From JABFRG01 sp038210445 (GTDB lineage: Bacteria > Myxococcota_A > Polyangia > Polyangiales > Polyangiaceae), in NCBI GenBank assembly GCA_038210445.1, contig JBBQWQ010000009.1:1-64000 (forward strand): DNA of 64,000 nucleotides, read 5' to 3'. The translations under genes and the position numbers were made by a program. Below, piece after piece: positions 16,690 to 25,084 of this stretch (within the stretch, counting starts at the first letter, position 1; each line of letters opens with the position of its first letter). The notes beneath the pieces were generated by a model. That model was not told the DNA's origin. It saw only the letters and a list, made by a program, of their open reading frames with translations, and ran no database searches.

Positions 16690-19017
16690 CTACTCGGCCA
16701 GGAGGCAGCGATCGATGAGCCGCACCAGGGCTGCCTTGCGGCCACCCGCGGTGCCCAGGTAGGGATCGCCCTCGGTCGGCGGGCCCGTGTATCGCGCACG
16801 CATCTCCAGAAGCTCGTTCTTCTCTCGGCGCACGCAGGCGGTGATGGCGCGCTGGCGCACCAGCTCGCGGCGCACGCGCGGCGGCAAGGCGGCATCGGGC
16901 GTCGCCAAGAACGGCCGTGCGTCGTCGTAGAACCCGTGCTGCGCCAGGTTCTTGCCGATGAGATAGCGCGCGAGCGGAGCCTGGCTCCACTCGCCCAGCC
17001 GTACGCCCCCCTGAAACAAGTCGGGGCCGCGCCGAGGATCGGAGCCCACCAGCAAGGCCACGATGGCCGGACGGGCCTCCGCATGCTCGGCGGCGAACAG
17101 CTTCACGTCGTAGCTGCGCCCCTGGTCTTCGTCGACCGCCTCGGCCGAGAGCTTGCGGTAGCGATCGGCGGCGCTCTTGTGCCGGGCCACGTCGGGCGAC
17201 TGCAGATCGCCGTCTGCCAGTGCCTCGTCGGCGCGGTTCTGGTACGGCCGCGGGATGCGCGCGTCGGACGCGAGCGCGGCGAGCACCGAGGTCCCCTGCC
17301 CCTGATCGCCCACTTTTAGCTCGAGGACGCCGCGCGAGATGCGCGCGTTGAAGTCGTCGGGATCCTTCGCCAGCACCGCGTCGTAGCCAGCACGCGCGCA
17401 AGGCACGTCGGCGGCTTCGCGGCAGGCATCGGCTTCACCGCGCAGGCGGTCGACCAGGTGCGGGCAGGCGCGACCGAACACGCCCGGGCGCTTGAACTTT
17501 GCCTCGGCGAAGGCCTTGGCGGCGGGGGGAAACTCCACCGTGTCGAGGTGGGCCTTGAACGCTGCATCGAGCTCGGCCCAGGAGAGCGACGTGAGGCCAT
17601 CGAGGGACTTTCCGCCGTACCACGAATGCAGCGTGGGGAGCCCAAAGCGGTCGATGACCCACTGCACGAAGGCGCCCGCCACGGTGTAGCTCTTGGCCGA
17701 CGACTCGCCGAGAAAGCCCAGCGAGAAGATGCGGCCCATGGGCGGCAGCAGCTCGAGATCCTTCATGGCCCGCGCCCACTGGGCGTCGGTGAGGTCTTCG
17801 TCGTCGGGCGAGATGGCCGAGGCCATGCCCTCGATGAGCCCGGGGTTTGGCAAAAGCCCGCCCCACTCGCCGGCCACCCGAAAGGGCCCCTGCCCCACGC
17901 TGCCCGCCACCACGTGCGCCAGCTCGTGGCCCAGCACCGGATGCGGGAACCCCGACACCTGCAGGTAAACCTCGTGGCGCCAAGGCTTCGCGATATACGT
18001 GTGGGCTGCACCCATATAGCGCTTCTTGTCGTCGGGGCTGGCGAAGAAGAACGCCGTGACGCGCTCGGGCCCGCGGGTCCCCATGGTCCGCTCCACGTGC
18101 GCCAGCTGCCCCTCGCAGTCGCGGAGCAAGAGGTCTGCGTCGTCGACCCGCGTACCCTTGGGAAACACCACCGTACAGCGCGGGCCCTCGCGGCGGCCTC
18201 CCAGGGCCTCGGTGATGGTCTCCGTGGTGTGCCAGTGGTTCAGGCTTGCGCCCTCGGCGGTGATGGCAAGGCTGCCCATCGCGAAGGCAACGCCGATGCC
18301 CAGCCGAAGCTTGGCGCGCCAAAGCGACGCGAGATCAATGCGCCCGTCGCTCTTTCGGTCGAGGCCCGAGGCGATGGCCAGCACCGCGCCCAGGGTGGTG
18401 AGGGTGCCCAGGCGATAGGTGTAGAGTGCAGTGCCGGGGTTGACGATGGTGTCGTAGAGGGTGCCGCTGAAGTATCCGACGAACGGGTCGAACGAAAAGA
18501 TCATCGGCGAGGTGAAGAAGCGGCCCACGCCGATGGCCACGCACAGCAGCACCGCCGCCACCGAGAGGCCGATACTGAAGAGCCGGCGGCGCCTTCGCCC
18601 GCGCACCACCACCTCGGAGAGCACCGCGCCGTAGACGCCGGCGAGCACGCAGCCGAAGAACGCCGTGAGAAAGAAGAGCGGCACCTGCCCGAAGGGATCG
18701 CAGGTGCGTACGTGCACCAGGTGGAGCGCGGCGGTAAGCAGCGAAACGAGCGCCAGGAGCGCGCCGTTGCGCGCCCCTTCGAGGCATGCGCCGAGGGCCG
18801 ACGGGAGGATGCGCCCTGGCCGCGTGAGGTCGAGCGCAGTGGTCGCCGCGGTGAGGCCGGGCACCAGGAGCCCGGTGGCGAGCGCGTGCTCATAGCCAGG
18901 TCCGCCGAAGAGGGGCAAAAACCCCACGGCGCCCATGACCACGAACGCCGCGACCACTGCCACCGCCAGCGGTCTGCCGCGGCGCAGGTCGTGGAGCTGG
19001 CTACGGAGCCACGACAT
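16690..19017 (-). CDS. Polytopic membrane protein with HExxH metalloprotease-like domain
   Basis: 775 aa. Six or so transmembrane helices fill residues 15-260. They are followed by an extracytoplasmic domain with HELAH (364-368) and a Glu in GLIEGMA (about 396), the gluzincin pattern HExxH...E. This resembles peptidase MA-like domains. A C-terminal helical region resembles TPR repeats. It could be a membrane-bound protease acting in the periplasm, but no substrate is evident. Its start overlaps the end of lon by 17 bp, so it should be translated from the lon transcript. Confidence 0.8.
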   Translation of the reverse strand: MSWLRSQLHDLRRGRPLAVAVVAAFVVMGAVGFLPLFGGPGYEHALATGLLVPGLTAATTALDLTRPGRILPSALGACLEGARNGALLALVSLLTAALHLVHVRTCDPFGQVPLFFLTAFFGCVLAGVYGAVLSEVVVRGRRRRRLFSIGLSVAAVLLCVAIGVGRFFTSPMIFSFDPFVGYFSGTLYDTIVNPGTALYTYRLGTLTTLGAVLAIASGLDRKSDGRIDLASLWRAKLRLGIGVAFAMGSLAITAEGASLNHWHTTETITEALGGRREGPRCTVVFPKGTRVDDADLLLRDCEGQLAHVERTMGTRGPERVTAFFFASPDDKKRYMGAAHTYIAKPWRHEVYLQVSGFPHPVLGHELAHVVAGSVGQGPFRVAGEWGGLLPNPGLIEGMASAISPDDEDLTDAQWARAMKDLELLPPMGRIFSLGFLGESSAKSYTVAGAFVQWVIDRFGLPTLHSWYGGKSLDGLTSLSWAELDAAFKAHLDTVEFPPAAKAFAEAKFKRPGVFGRACPHLVDRLRGEADACREAADVPCARAGYDAVLAKDPDDFNARISRGVLELKVGDQGQGTSVLAALASDARIPRPYQNRADEALADGDLQSPDVARHKSAADRYRKLSAEAVDEDQGRSYDVKLFAAEHAEARPAIVALLVGSDPRRGPDLFQGGVRLGEWSQAPLARYLIGKNLAQHGFYDDARPFLATPDAALPPRVRRELVRQRAITACVRREKNELLEMRARYTGPPTEGDPYLGTAGGRKAALVRLIDRCLLAE

Positions 19018-21370
19018 CGTCGCCCGGCTCTCGCGAACCGCTGACCTTGGGCTCCAAGACCAGCGGCAGAACCTGATCCACCCGCGAGATGAGATGAATC
19101 TTGAGCTCGGCCCGGACGTCGTTGGGCACGTCGTCGAGGTCTTGCTTGTTCTTCTCGGGAATGAGGACCTCGCGAATGCCGGCGCGGTGCGCGGCCAAGA
19201 GCTTCTCCTTGATGCCGCCCACCGGCAGCACCGCGCCGCGGAGGGTGATCTCGCCGGTCATGGCGAAGTCGCGCCGCACCGCGTAGCCGAGGAGCAGCGA
19301 GGCCACCGCGGTGAAGAGGGCGACGCCCGCGCTCGGTCCGTCCTTGGGCGTGCCGCCCTTGGGTACGTGCAGGTGCAGATCGACGGTCTTGAGGAACTCG
19401 GGGTCGAGGCCGAGCTGCTCGGCCCGGGAGCGCACGAACGAAACCGCCGTGTGCGCCGACTCGTTCATGACGCTCCGCAGGTTGCCGGTGATGCGCACGT
19501 CGCCCTTGCCGGGCATCTGCGTGGCCTCGATGAACAGGATGTCGCCGCCCGACGGCGTCCAGGCAAGGCCGGTGGAGACGCCCGGGTGCGAGGTGCGCTC
19601 CGCCAGGTCGGGAATGAACCGCGGCGAGCCGAGGACCTTCTGGGCCATCTCGCGGTCGACCTTGATGTGCACTTCCTCGCCCTCGGCGATGCGCATGGCG
19701 GCATGCCTGCAAACTGCACCGACCTCGCGCTCCAGGCTGCGCACGCCGGCTTCTCGGGTGTAGCCGTCGATGATGGCGTCGTAGCCGTCTTCGGTGAACT
19801 CGATGCGCTCGGGGGTGAGGCCGTGCGAAGAGATCTGCTTGGGGCCCAAAAACTCCCGCGCGATGTTGCGCTTCTCGGCGCGGGTGTAGCCCGGGACCTC
19901 GATGATCTCCAAGCGGTCCCACAGGGGCCCGGGAATGGTGTCCGGGTTGTTGGCGGTGGCCAGAAACGTCACTTGCGACAGATCGAACGGCGTGTCGATG
20001 TAGTTGTCCTGAAAGGTGTCGTTCTGGGCCGGGTCGAGCACCTCGAGGAGCGCTGAGGCCGGGTCGCCGTGCATGTCGACGCCCATCTTGTCGATCTCGT
20101 CGAGGACGATGACCGGGTTCTTCACCCCGACCTTCTTCATGCCCTGAATGAGCCGGCCCGGGAGCGCGCCCACATAGGTGCGGCGGTGACCACGAATCTC
20201 GGCCTCGTCACGCACGCCGCCGAGCGCGATGCGGTGGTAGCGGCGGCCCATGCTGCGGGCGATGCTGCGACCGAGCGAGGTCTTGCCCACGCCGGGCGGG
20301 CCGATGAAGCAGAGGATGGGGCCCTTTTTGTCGGCCCGAAGCTTGCGCACCGCCATGTACTCCACGATGCGGCGCTTCACCTTTTCGAGGCCGAAGTGGT
20401 CTTCCTCGAGGCAGCGGCGGCAATCGGCCACGTCCATCTTGTCGGGCGTGGTCTTCTGCCAGGGCAGGTCGGCCAGCCACTCCAGATACGTGCGGGTGAC
20501 GTTGTACTCGGCCGACTGCTGCGGCATGTTCGCAATGCGCGAGAGCTGCTTGCGGGCGATCTTGGTGGCGTCTTCCGGAAGCTGCGCCAAGCGCAGCTTC
20601 TCGCGCAGCTGCTCCACCTCGTCGTCCTCGGTCGACTCGCCCAGCTCTTCCTTGATGTTCCGCATCTGCTGCCGGAGCACCTGTTCGCGCTGGGTTTTGC
20701 CTTCGTCGGCCACCATGGTCGAGACCTCGCGGCGCACCCGCAGCACCCCCAGCTGGCGGCTCACCATGGCGAGCACGGCGGTGAGGCGGTCCTTCACGTC
20801 GAGGGTCTCGAGCACCTGCTGCCGGTCCTCGACGGAGACCTGCTCGAGGTCCAGGTTGGCGGCAATGAGGTCGGCGAGGGCGCCGTTTTCGCGCACGTTG
20901 TCGAGGACGCCGGCGGTCTCCTTGGGGAGGTTGGGCATGAGCGAGAGGAGCTCGCGGGTGGCGTCGCGCAGCTGGTTGCCGAGAATGTCGAGCTTCGGCT
21001 CGCGCTCCAGCTCGTCGGTGAGGCGCCGCACCTTGGCGCGCATGAAGGGCTCGAGGCCCTCCTGCTCCACCAGCTCGAAGCGCGAGAGGCCGTGCAGGAC
21101 CACCGAGTAGTTCGAGGGGCCAAGGCGGATGACCTTGATGACCCGGGCCACCGTGCCCAGCGTGTACACGTCGCCGAAGCCGGGCTCGTCGACCTGCGCG
21201 CTGCGCTGGCTCAGCACCCCCACCAGGGCGCGGTCGTGACCGAGCAGGTGCTCGACCAGACGCACGCTCCGGGCACGGCCCACGTTGATGGGCACGACGC
21301 TCGCGGGAAAGAGGACGCTGTTGCGAAGGGGAAGGATCGGAAGCGGCTCGAGGTCCGAAGGGCTTTGCAC
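19001..21370 (-). CDS. lon: ATP-dependent Lon protease
   Basis: Cytoplasmic protein quality-control protease, about 789 aa. It has the LON substrate-binding domain (LPILPLRNSVLFPASVVPINVGR), AAA+ domain with Walker A GPPGVGKT (357-364), sensor regions, and the Ser-Lys protease domain with KDGPSAGVALFTA. The GTG at 21370 fits the usual Lon N-terminus. Myxobacteria often have two lon genes with roles in stress and development; which one this is cannot be told here. The next gene downstream, the membrane metalloprotease, overlaps by 17 bp. Confidence 0.96.
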   Translation of the reverse strand: MQSPSDLEPLPILPLRNSVLFPASVVPINVGRARSVRLVEHLLGHDRALVGVLSQRSAQVDEPGFGDVYTLGTVARVIKVIRLGPSNYSVVLHGLSRFELVEQEGLEPFMRAKVRRLTDELEREPKLDILGNQLRDATRELLSLMPNLPKETAGVLDNVRENGALADLIAANLDLEQVSVEDRQQVLETLDVKDRLTAVLAMVSRQLGVLRVRREVSTMVADEGKTQREQVLRQQMRNIKEELGESTEDDEVEQLREKLRLAQLPEDATKIARKQLSRIANMPQQSAEYNVTRTYLEWLADLPWQKTTPDKMDVADCRRCLEEDHFGLEKVKRRIVEYMAVRKLRADKKGPILCFIGPPGVGKTSLGRSIARSMGRRYHRIALGGVRDEAEIRGHRRTYVGALPGRLIQGMKKVGVKNPVIVLDEIDKMGVDMHGDPASALLEVLDPAQNDTFQDNYIDTPFDLSQVTFLATANNPDTIPGPLWDRLEIIEVPGYTRAEKRNIAREFLGPKQISSHGLTPERIEFTEDGYDAIIDGYTREAGVRSLEREVGAVCRHAAMRIAEGEEVHIKVDREMAQKVLGSPRFIPDLAERTSHPGVSTGLAWTPSGGDILFIEATQMPGKGDVRITGNLRSVMNESAHTAVSFVRSRAEQLGLDPEFLKTVDLHLHVPKGGTPKDGPSAGVALFTAVASLLLGYAVRRDFAMTGEITLRGAVLPVGGIKEKLLAAHRAGIREVLIPEKNKQDLDDVPNDVRAELKIHLISRVDQVLPLVLEPKVSGSREPGDDVVAP

Positions 21371-21523
21371 ACCTCGACGATAGCGGAAAGCGACGGTTTT
21401 TGCGTCGCCTATCGTGGCCCTCGCGGGGTCGCCGGGGCTCCCGCGAAGCGACCCCCGCCGGCGCGCCGCGGGACGAAATTTGCGGCCCGTTCGCTGCACA
21501 CCATGTTAGAAATCGGGGCGAGC

Positions 21524-22216
21524 ATGTCGCGATTCCCTTGCCTCACCGTCGGTCGTCTCGCCTTGGCCACGTTGGCGCTGTCGACCGCGATCGGTGCAGC
21601 GGGCTGCGCGGGGCAGAGCGCAGAGGCGCCCGACAGCGCGCTGCGAACCTACGCCCGCGCACTCGAAGACGGCCGCGCCGACGACGCCTATCGAATGCTC
21701 AGCGCCGACGCCCGCCGCGGCGTTTCGGCCGAGGCCTTCCGCCGCATGGTGAAGGAGAACCCCGACGAAGTGCGCGAGCTGGCCAGGGCCCTGTCGCGCC
21801 CTACTGCGGCGCCGGTGGTCACGGCGGTGGTCACCACCGACAACGGCCAGGAGCTCGAGCTGGTGCTCGAGCGCGGCAAGTGGCGGGTGGATTCCTCGGC
21901 GGTCGACCTGTACGCCCAAGACACGCCGCGTCACGCGCTGCAGGGCTTCGTCCGGGCCCTCGACAAGAAGCGCTATGACATCATCATCCGGTACGTGCCC
22001 GACTCCCACAAGGAGGGGCTCGACGGTCCCAAGCTGAAAGCAGCCTGGGAAGGCGCCGACAAAGACGAGATGCAGCTGGTGCTGGTGGCGCTGAAACAGG
22101 CGCTGCCGACGGCCACCATCGAAGAGACCGGCGACCGCGCCACCATGGCCTACGGTGCGGGAACGGTTCAGCTCGTCAAAGAGCGCGGAGCCTGGAAAAT
22201 CGAGGACTTCGACTGA
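21524..22216 (+). CDS. Lipoprotein, NTF2/DUF4878-like
   Basis: 230 aa with a lipobox (IGAAGC) after the signal. The mature part has two copies of a domain of roughly 85 residues, each starting ALRTYARALEDGRADDAYRMLS and ALQGFVRALDKKRYDIIIRYV, typical of NTF2-like or DUF4878-type folds. Each pairs a helical start with a strand pair ending in GKWRVDS and GAWKIEDFD. No catalytic residues are evident; such proteins often bind small ligands. ATG at 21524 is preceded by GGGGCGAG. Confidence 0.75.
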   Translation: MSRFPCLTVGRLALATLALSTAIGAAGCAGQSAEAPDSALRTYARALEDGRADDAYRMLSADARRGVSAEAFRRMVKENPDEVRELARALSRPTAAPVVTAVVTTDNGQELELVLERGKWRVDSSAVDLYAQDTPRHALQGFVRALDKKRYDIIIRYVPDSHKEGLDGPKLKAAWEGADKDEMQLVLVALKQALPTATIEETGDRATMAYGAGTVQLVKERGAWKIEDFD

Positions 22217-22299
22217 GCTTGTATGGAAAAGGCCGGCACCTCCGTCTAACAATGGGGTTTCGAGACTTACTTTTGGTTTTGCGAGAAGGAGATTGGGAC

Positions 22300-23070
22300 A
22301 TGAAGAGAGGACTTGTTGCAGTGGGTCTGTTGGCTGCCGGTTTGGCCGCTTGCGAGTTCAGCGTCAGCGCGGGAAGCAAGCCCACCACCCCGAACGGCAC
22401 CGCGGCGGCAACGCCGCCCGCTCCGGGCGTCGTCCCTTCCCCGCGTCCCATCGGAGCCTCGCCGTCCTGGCGCGCCCGCATGCTGGGCAACAGCGCGGCG
22501 TACAAGAAGATCGGCTCGTCCGGCGGCACGTCGTCCGGCGGCACGTCGTCCGGCGGCACCGCGCCCACCAACCCCGCGGTGGTCACCGCAGACACCCCGT
22601 TCGGCGGCGCCACCGCCGACGCCGATTCGTTCATGGGCAACATCTACGTGCTCCCGGCCGAGACCCAAAAGCTCCCGGACTTCGCCACCCTGAAGCCCAC
22701 CGGTACCCTGTTCGCGAAGGAGCTCAACGTGAGCTCGCGCAAGTTCGAGACCGGCTTCCCCGGCGTCGATGCCAACCGCAACGAGTTCTTCGGTATCGTC
22801 TACGATGGCCCGCTCACCGTAGCCACCGACGCCGACTACACCCTGCGCCTGGTCTCCGACGACGGCGCCAAGGTGTACATCGACGATATGCTCCTCATCG
22901 AGAACGACGGCGTCCACACCGCGGCCGAGAAAAAGCAGCCGGTGCACCTTCAGGTAGGCACCCACGCCATTCGCGTGGAGTACTTCCAGGCAGCCAAGGG
23001 CGACGCCGCTCTCCAGCTCTTCATTTCCGGCGCCGCGGTGCCGGAGCGCACGCTGACCACCAAGCTCTAA
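22300..23070 (+). CDS. PA14-domain lipoprotein
   Basis: 256 aa. Lipobox LAAGLAAC is followed by a Pro/Thr-rich linker with three SSGGT units, then a PA14 domain (about residues 125-256) with GTLFAKELNVSSRKFETGFPGV, YTLRLVSDDGAKVYIDDMLLIENDG and HAIRVEYFQAAKGDAALQLFI. PA14 modules bind carbohydrates, suggesting a cell-surface glycan-binding role. A clear AAGGAG site precedes the ATG at 22300. The strong terminator that follows shows it is the last gene of its transcript and perhaps well expressed. Confidence 0.9.
   Translation: MKRGLVAVGLLAAGLAACEFSVSAGSKPTTPNGTAAATPPAPGVVPSPRPIGASPSWRARMLGNSAAYKKIGSSGGTSSGGTSSGGTAPTNPAVVTADTPFGGATADADSFMGNIYVLPAETQKLPDFATLKPTGTLFAKELNVSSRKFETGFPGVDANRNEFFGIVYDGPLTVATDADYTLRLVSDDGAKVYIDDMLLIENDGVHTAAEKKQPVHLQVGTHAIRVEYFQAAKGDAALQLFISGAAVPERTLTTKL
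22516..22560 (+). repeat. 15-bp tandem repeat, three copies, in the PA14 linker
   Basis: Three copies of TCGTCCGGCGGCACG (last base differs in the third) encode SSGGT repeats. In-frame, so length can vary without loss of the gene. Confidence 0.9.
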
Positions 23071-23079
23071 GCGAGCGAG

Positions 23080-23125
23080 AAGGCTACGTGTCTTGGGCTC
23101 CACGCCCGACGCGTAGCCTTTTTTT
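23080..23125 (+). terminator. Intrinsic terminator after the PA14 gene
   Basis: AAGGCTACG (23080-23088) pairs with CGTAGCCTT (23112-23120); the stem is followed by a run of T. It is the only canonical stem-plus-T-tract terminator I found in the window. Confidence 0.9.
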
Positions 23126-23160
23126 GCGCCCTGCGGGCGTACGTGCAAAGTGCACGCATT

Positions 23161-23781
23161 TCAGCGCGCCTTGGGGAGCGAGATGCGCGGAGCGCTCACG
23201 TAAAGGGGCGTGAGCTCGCCTTGGAATGCCGGCGGGGCCGCGACGCGCCCCACCTGCGCCGCGCGCGGAAGATCGTACGGCGGCTCTGGCACGGGAAGGC
23301 CGAGCGAGGCGCAGCCCGCGCCGATCGCCGGAAGGCCGGGGCGCTCGGCCAAGAGCGCGCGGCACGCGTCTACAGTGACCGAGACCGGCTCCGCGGCGCC
23401 GATTTGCAGGAACACCTCGCCCGGAAGTCCAGGTAAAATACACGCGGTTTCTCCGGTCGAGCCGCATCGCACTGCCTCGAACGAGGTCACCCCCCGGGCT
23501 TCGGCGCCGGTCGCGAGGGTGATGCCGCGCACCGTCGCGAGCGCCACGCGAATGCCGGTGAAGGAGCCCGGTCCGCGGCCCACGGCCCAGCGATCGATGC
23601 TCGCCTTGGGCCATCCGGCCTCGGACAGGATGCGCTCGAGGAGCGGCAAGAGCGACTCGCCGTGCGCATTGGAGACGCGGCTCAGGGCCTCGGCGACCAC
23701 GCGAACGCTGCCGTCGCCCGGGCCCTCGAGGAGCGCCACCGAGCCCTCGGCGCCCGAGGTGTCGAGGGCGATCATGCGCAT
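23161..23781 (-). CDS. tsaB: tRNA threonylcarbamoyladenosine biosynthesis protein TsaB
   Basis: Non-catalytic partner of TsaD in forming t6A37 on ANN-decoding tRNAs. 206 aa, ASKHA fold, with MRMIALDTSGAEGSVALLEG, the SNAHGESLLPLLERIL helix and GRGPGSFTGIRVALATVRGI. Its C-terminal half is short, as usual for TsaB. GGGAGG precedes the ATG at 23781. It is the last of a run of same-strand genes with MoxR and the M16 peptidases; the gaps of 61-69 bp make a shared transcript possible. Confidence 0.94.
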   Translation of the reverse strand: MRMIALDTSGAEGSVALLEGPGDGSVRVVAEALSRVSNAHGESLLPLLERILSEAGWPKASIDRWAVGRGPGSFTGIRVALATVRGITLATGAEARGVTSFEAVRCGSTGETACILPGLPGEVFLQIGAAEPVSVTVDACRALLAERPGLPAIGAGCASLGLPVPEPPYDLPRAAQVGRVAAPPAFQGELTPLYVSAPRISLPKAR

Positions 23782-23850
23782 GTGCGGCGCCTCCCAGAGC
23801 CCTTAACCGTTTCAAGACCGCAACGCGCGAGGACCAAACGGATCGGTGGG

Positions 23851-25023
23851 CTAGAGCTGCGCGAAGCGCCCGCTTCGGAAGGCCGCCTCGAGAAGCTGAT
23901 CGACGCGCTGGATGAGCTCTGGACCCCGAGGGTCTGCCGAGGCCACCAGCGCTGCCTTGATTTCGTTCAAGGTCTTCAGCTGGCTGAAGAGCTGCACGTC
24001 GGAGAGGCCACCGCCGCCGGTGAGCACCTGGCGCACGCGGTCGATCTCCGCCGCCATCGCTTCGAGCCCTACGCCGGCTGCGCCCACGCGCCGCGCCTGC
24101 GGGTTGTCGCGGTAGAAGGCCTCGAGCACCGGGGTCACGAGCGACTCGAGGATCGCCGCTTGGTCCTCGTTGTTCCAGATGTGCTTGAGGACGAAAAAAT
24201 CGCTGGCGTCGGGCTGGGTGCGCCCGTCTAGGTACGCGCTGGCGGCGAACAGCTTGAGGAGCTTCACCACGCGGCGGTCGGAGAGGCTGATGCCCTCGGC
24301 GCGAATCTGGAAGACCAGACCCTTGTAGGCGCTCAAGAACTCGTCGGAGAACTTCATGCGCTGCCCGAAGGAGCGGTGCAGCTCGCCGATTTCCCGGGCC
24401 GCCGCCAGCGGCTGAATCTGGGCGTCGGAGAGGCCCATGATCTCGTGCTGGATGCCCTTCTCGAGGAGATCCTGGAAGTGATAGGCGTCCAGATTGTCGC
24501 TGCGAATGCGCAACAGGAAGCGGTCGAAGATGGCGGTGAGGGTCTCGTCGCTGGGAACCTCGTTGGAGGCGCCGAAGCACGAGAGCAGCGGGCAGCGCAG
24601 CACCACGCCGCCGCTCGTATAGCGACGCTCGTTGAGGAGCGTCAGCAGCGCGTTGAGGATCGCCGAGTTGCTCTTGAAGACCTCGTCGAGGAAGACAATC
24701 TCGGCCTGCGGGAGCATGCCTTCGATGCGTCGCTGGTAGCGGCCCTCGCGGAACGCCGCGATGTCCACCGGGCCGAAGATCTCGTTGGGCTCGGTGAAGC
24801 GCGTGAGCAAGTACTCGAAGTAGTTCGCCTGCAACAGGCGGGCGAAATACCGGATGAGCGCGCTCTTTGCGGTACCGGGCGGCCCGATGAGGACCGCGTG
24901 CTCGCCCGCGATGGTCGCGATGAGCAGGAGGCGAATGACCTCGTCTTTGCCGAGGAACTTGGACTCGAGGGTCCGGGCCATTTGGCCAAGACGCCCGTGG
25001 AGCGGGTAGGTCTGCTGCGCCAT
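23851..25023 (-). CDS. MoxR-family AAA+ ATPase (RavA-like)
   Basis: 390-aa chaperone-type AAA+ protein with Walker A GPPGTAKS, Walker B AEIVFLDEVFKSN and sensor regions (FGASNEVPSDETL; DRFLLRIRSDNLD). MoxR proteins help assemble protein complexes or insert metals, usually with VWA partners, but no VWA gene is next to it here. The lower part (residues 280-390) matches RavA-type C-termini, including a KLLKLFAASAYLDGR helix. Confidence 0.92.
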   Translation of the reverse strand: MAQQTYPLHGRLGQMARTLESKFLGKDEVIRLLLIATIAGEHAVLIGPPGTAKSALIRYFARLLQANYFEYLLTRFTEPNEIFGPVDIAAFREGRYQRRIEGMLPQAEIVFLDEVFKSNSAILNALLTLLNERRYTSGGVVLRCPLLSCFGASNEVPSDETLTAIFDRFLLRIRSDNLDAYHFQDLLEKGIQHEIMGLSDAQIQPLAAAREIGELHRSFGQRMKFSDEFLSAYKGLVFQIRAEGISLSDRRVVKLLKLFAASAYLDGRTQPDASDFFVLKHIWNNEDQAAILESLVTPVLEAFYRDNPQARRVGAAGVGLEAMAAEIDRVRQVLTGGGGLSDVQLFSQLKTLNEIKAALVASADPRGPELIQRVDQLLEAAFRSGRFAQL

Positions 25024-25084
25024 TACGGAAATTCGACCTTATCGTGAGTTGGGGAAGACGGTGCGGGACAAAGTAACGGCGCGG

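Noticed and set aside
22516..22560. CRISPR-like or regulatory repeat
   Set aside because: In-frame 15-bp repeat encoding an SSGGT linker.
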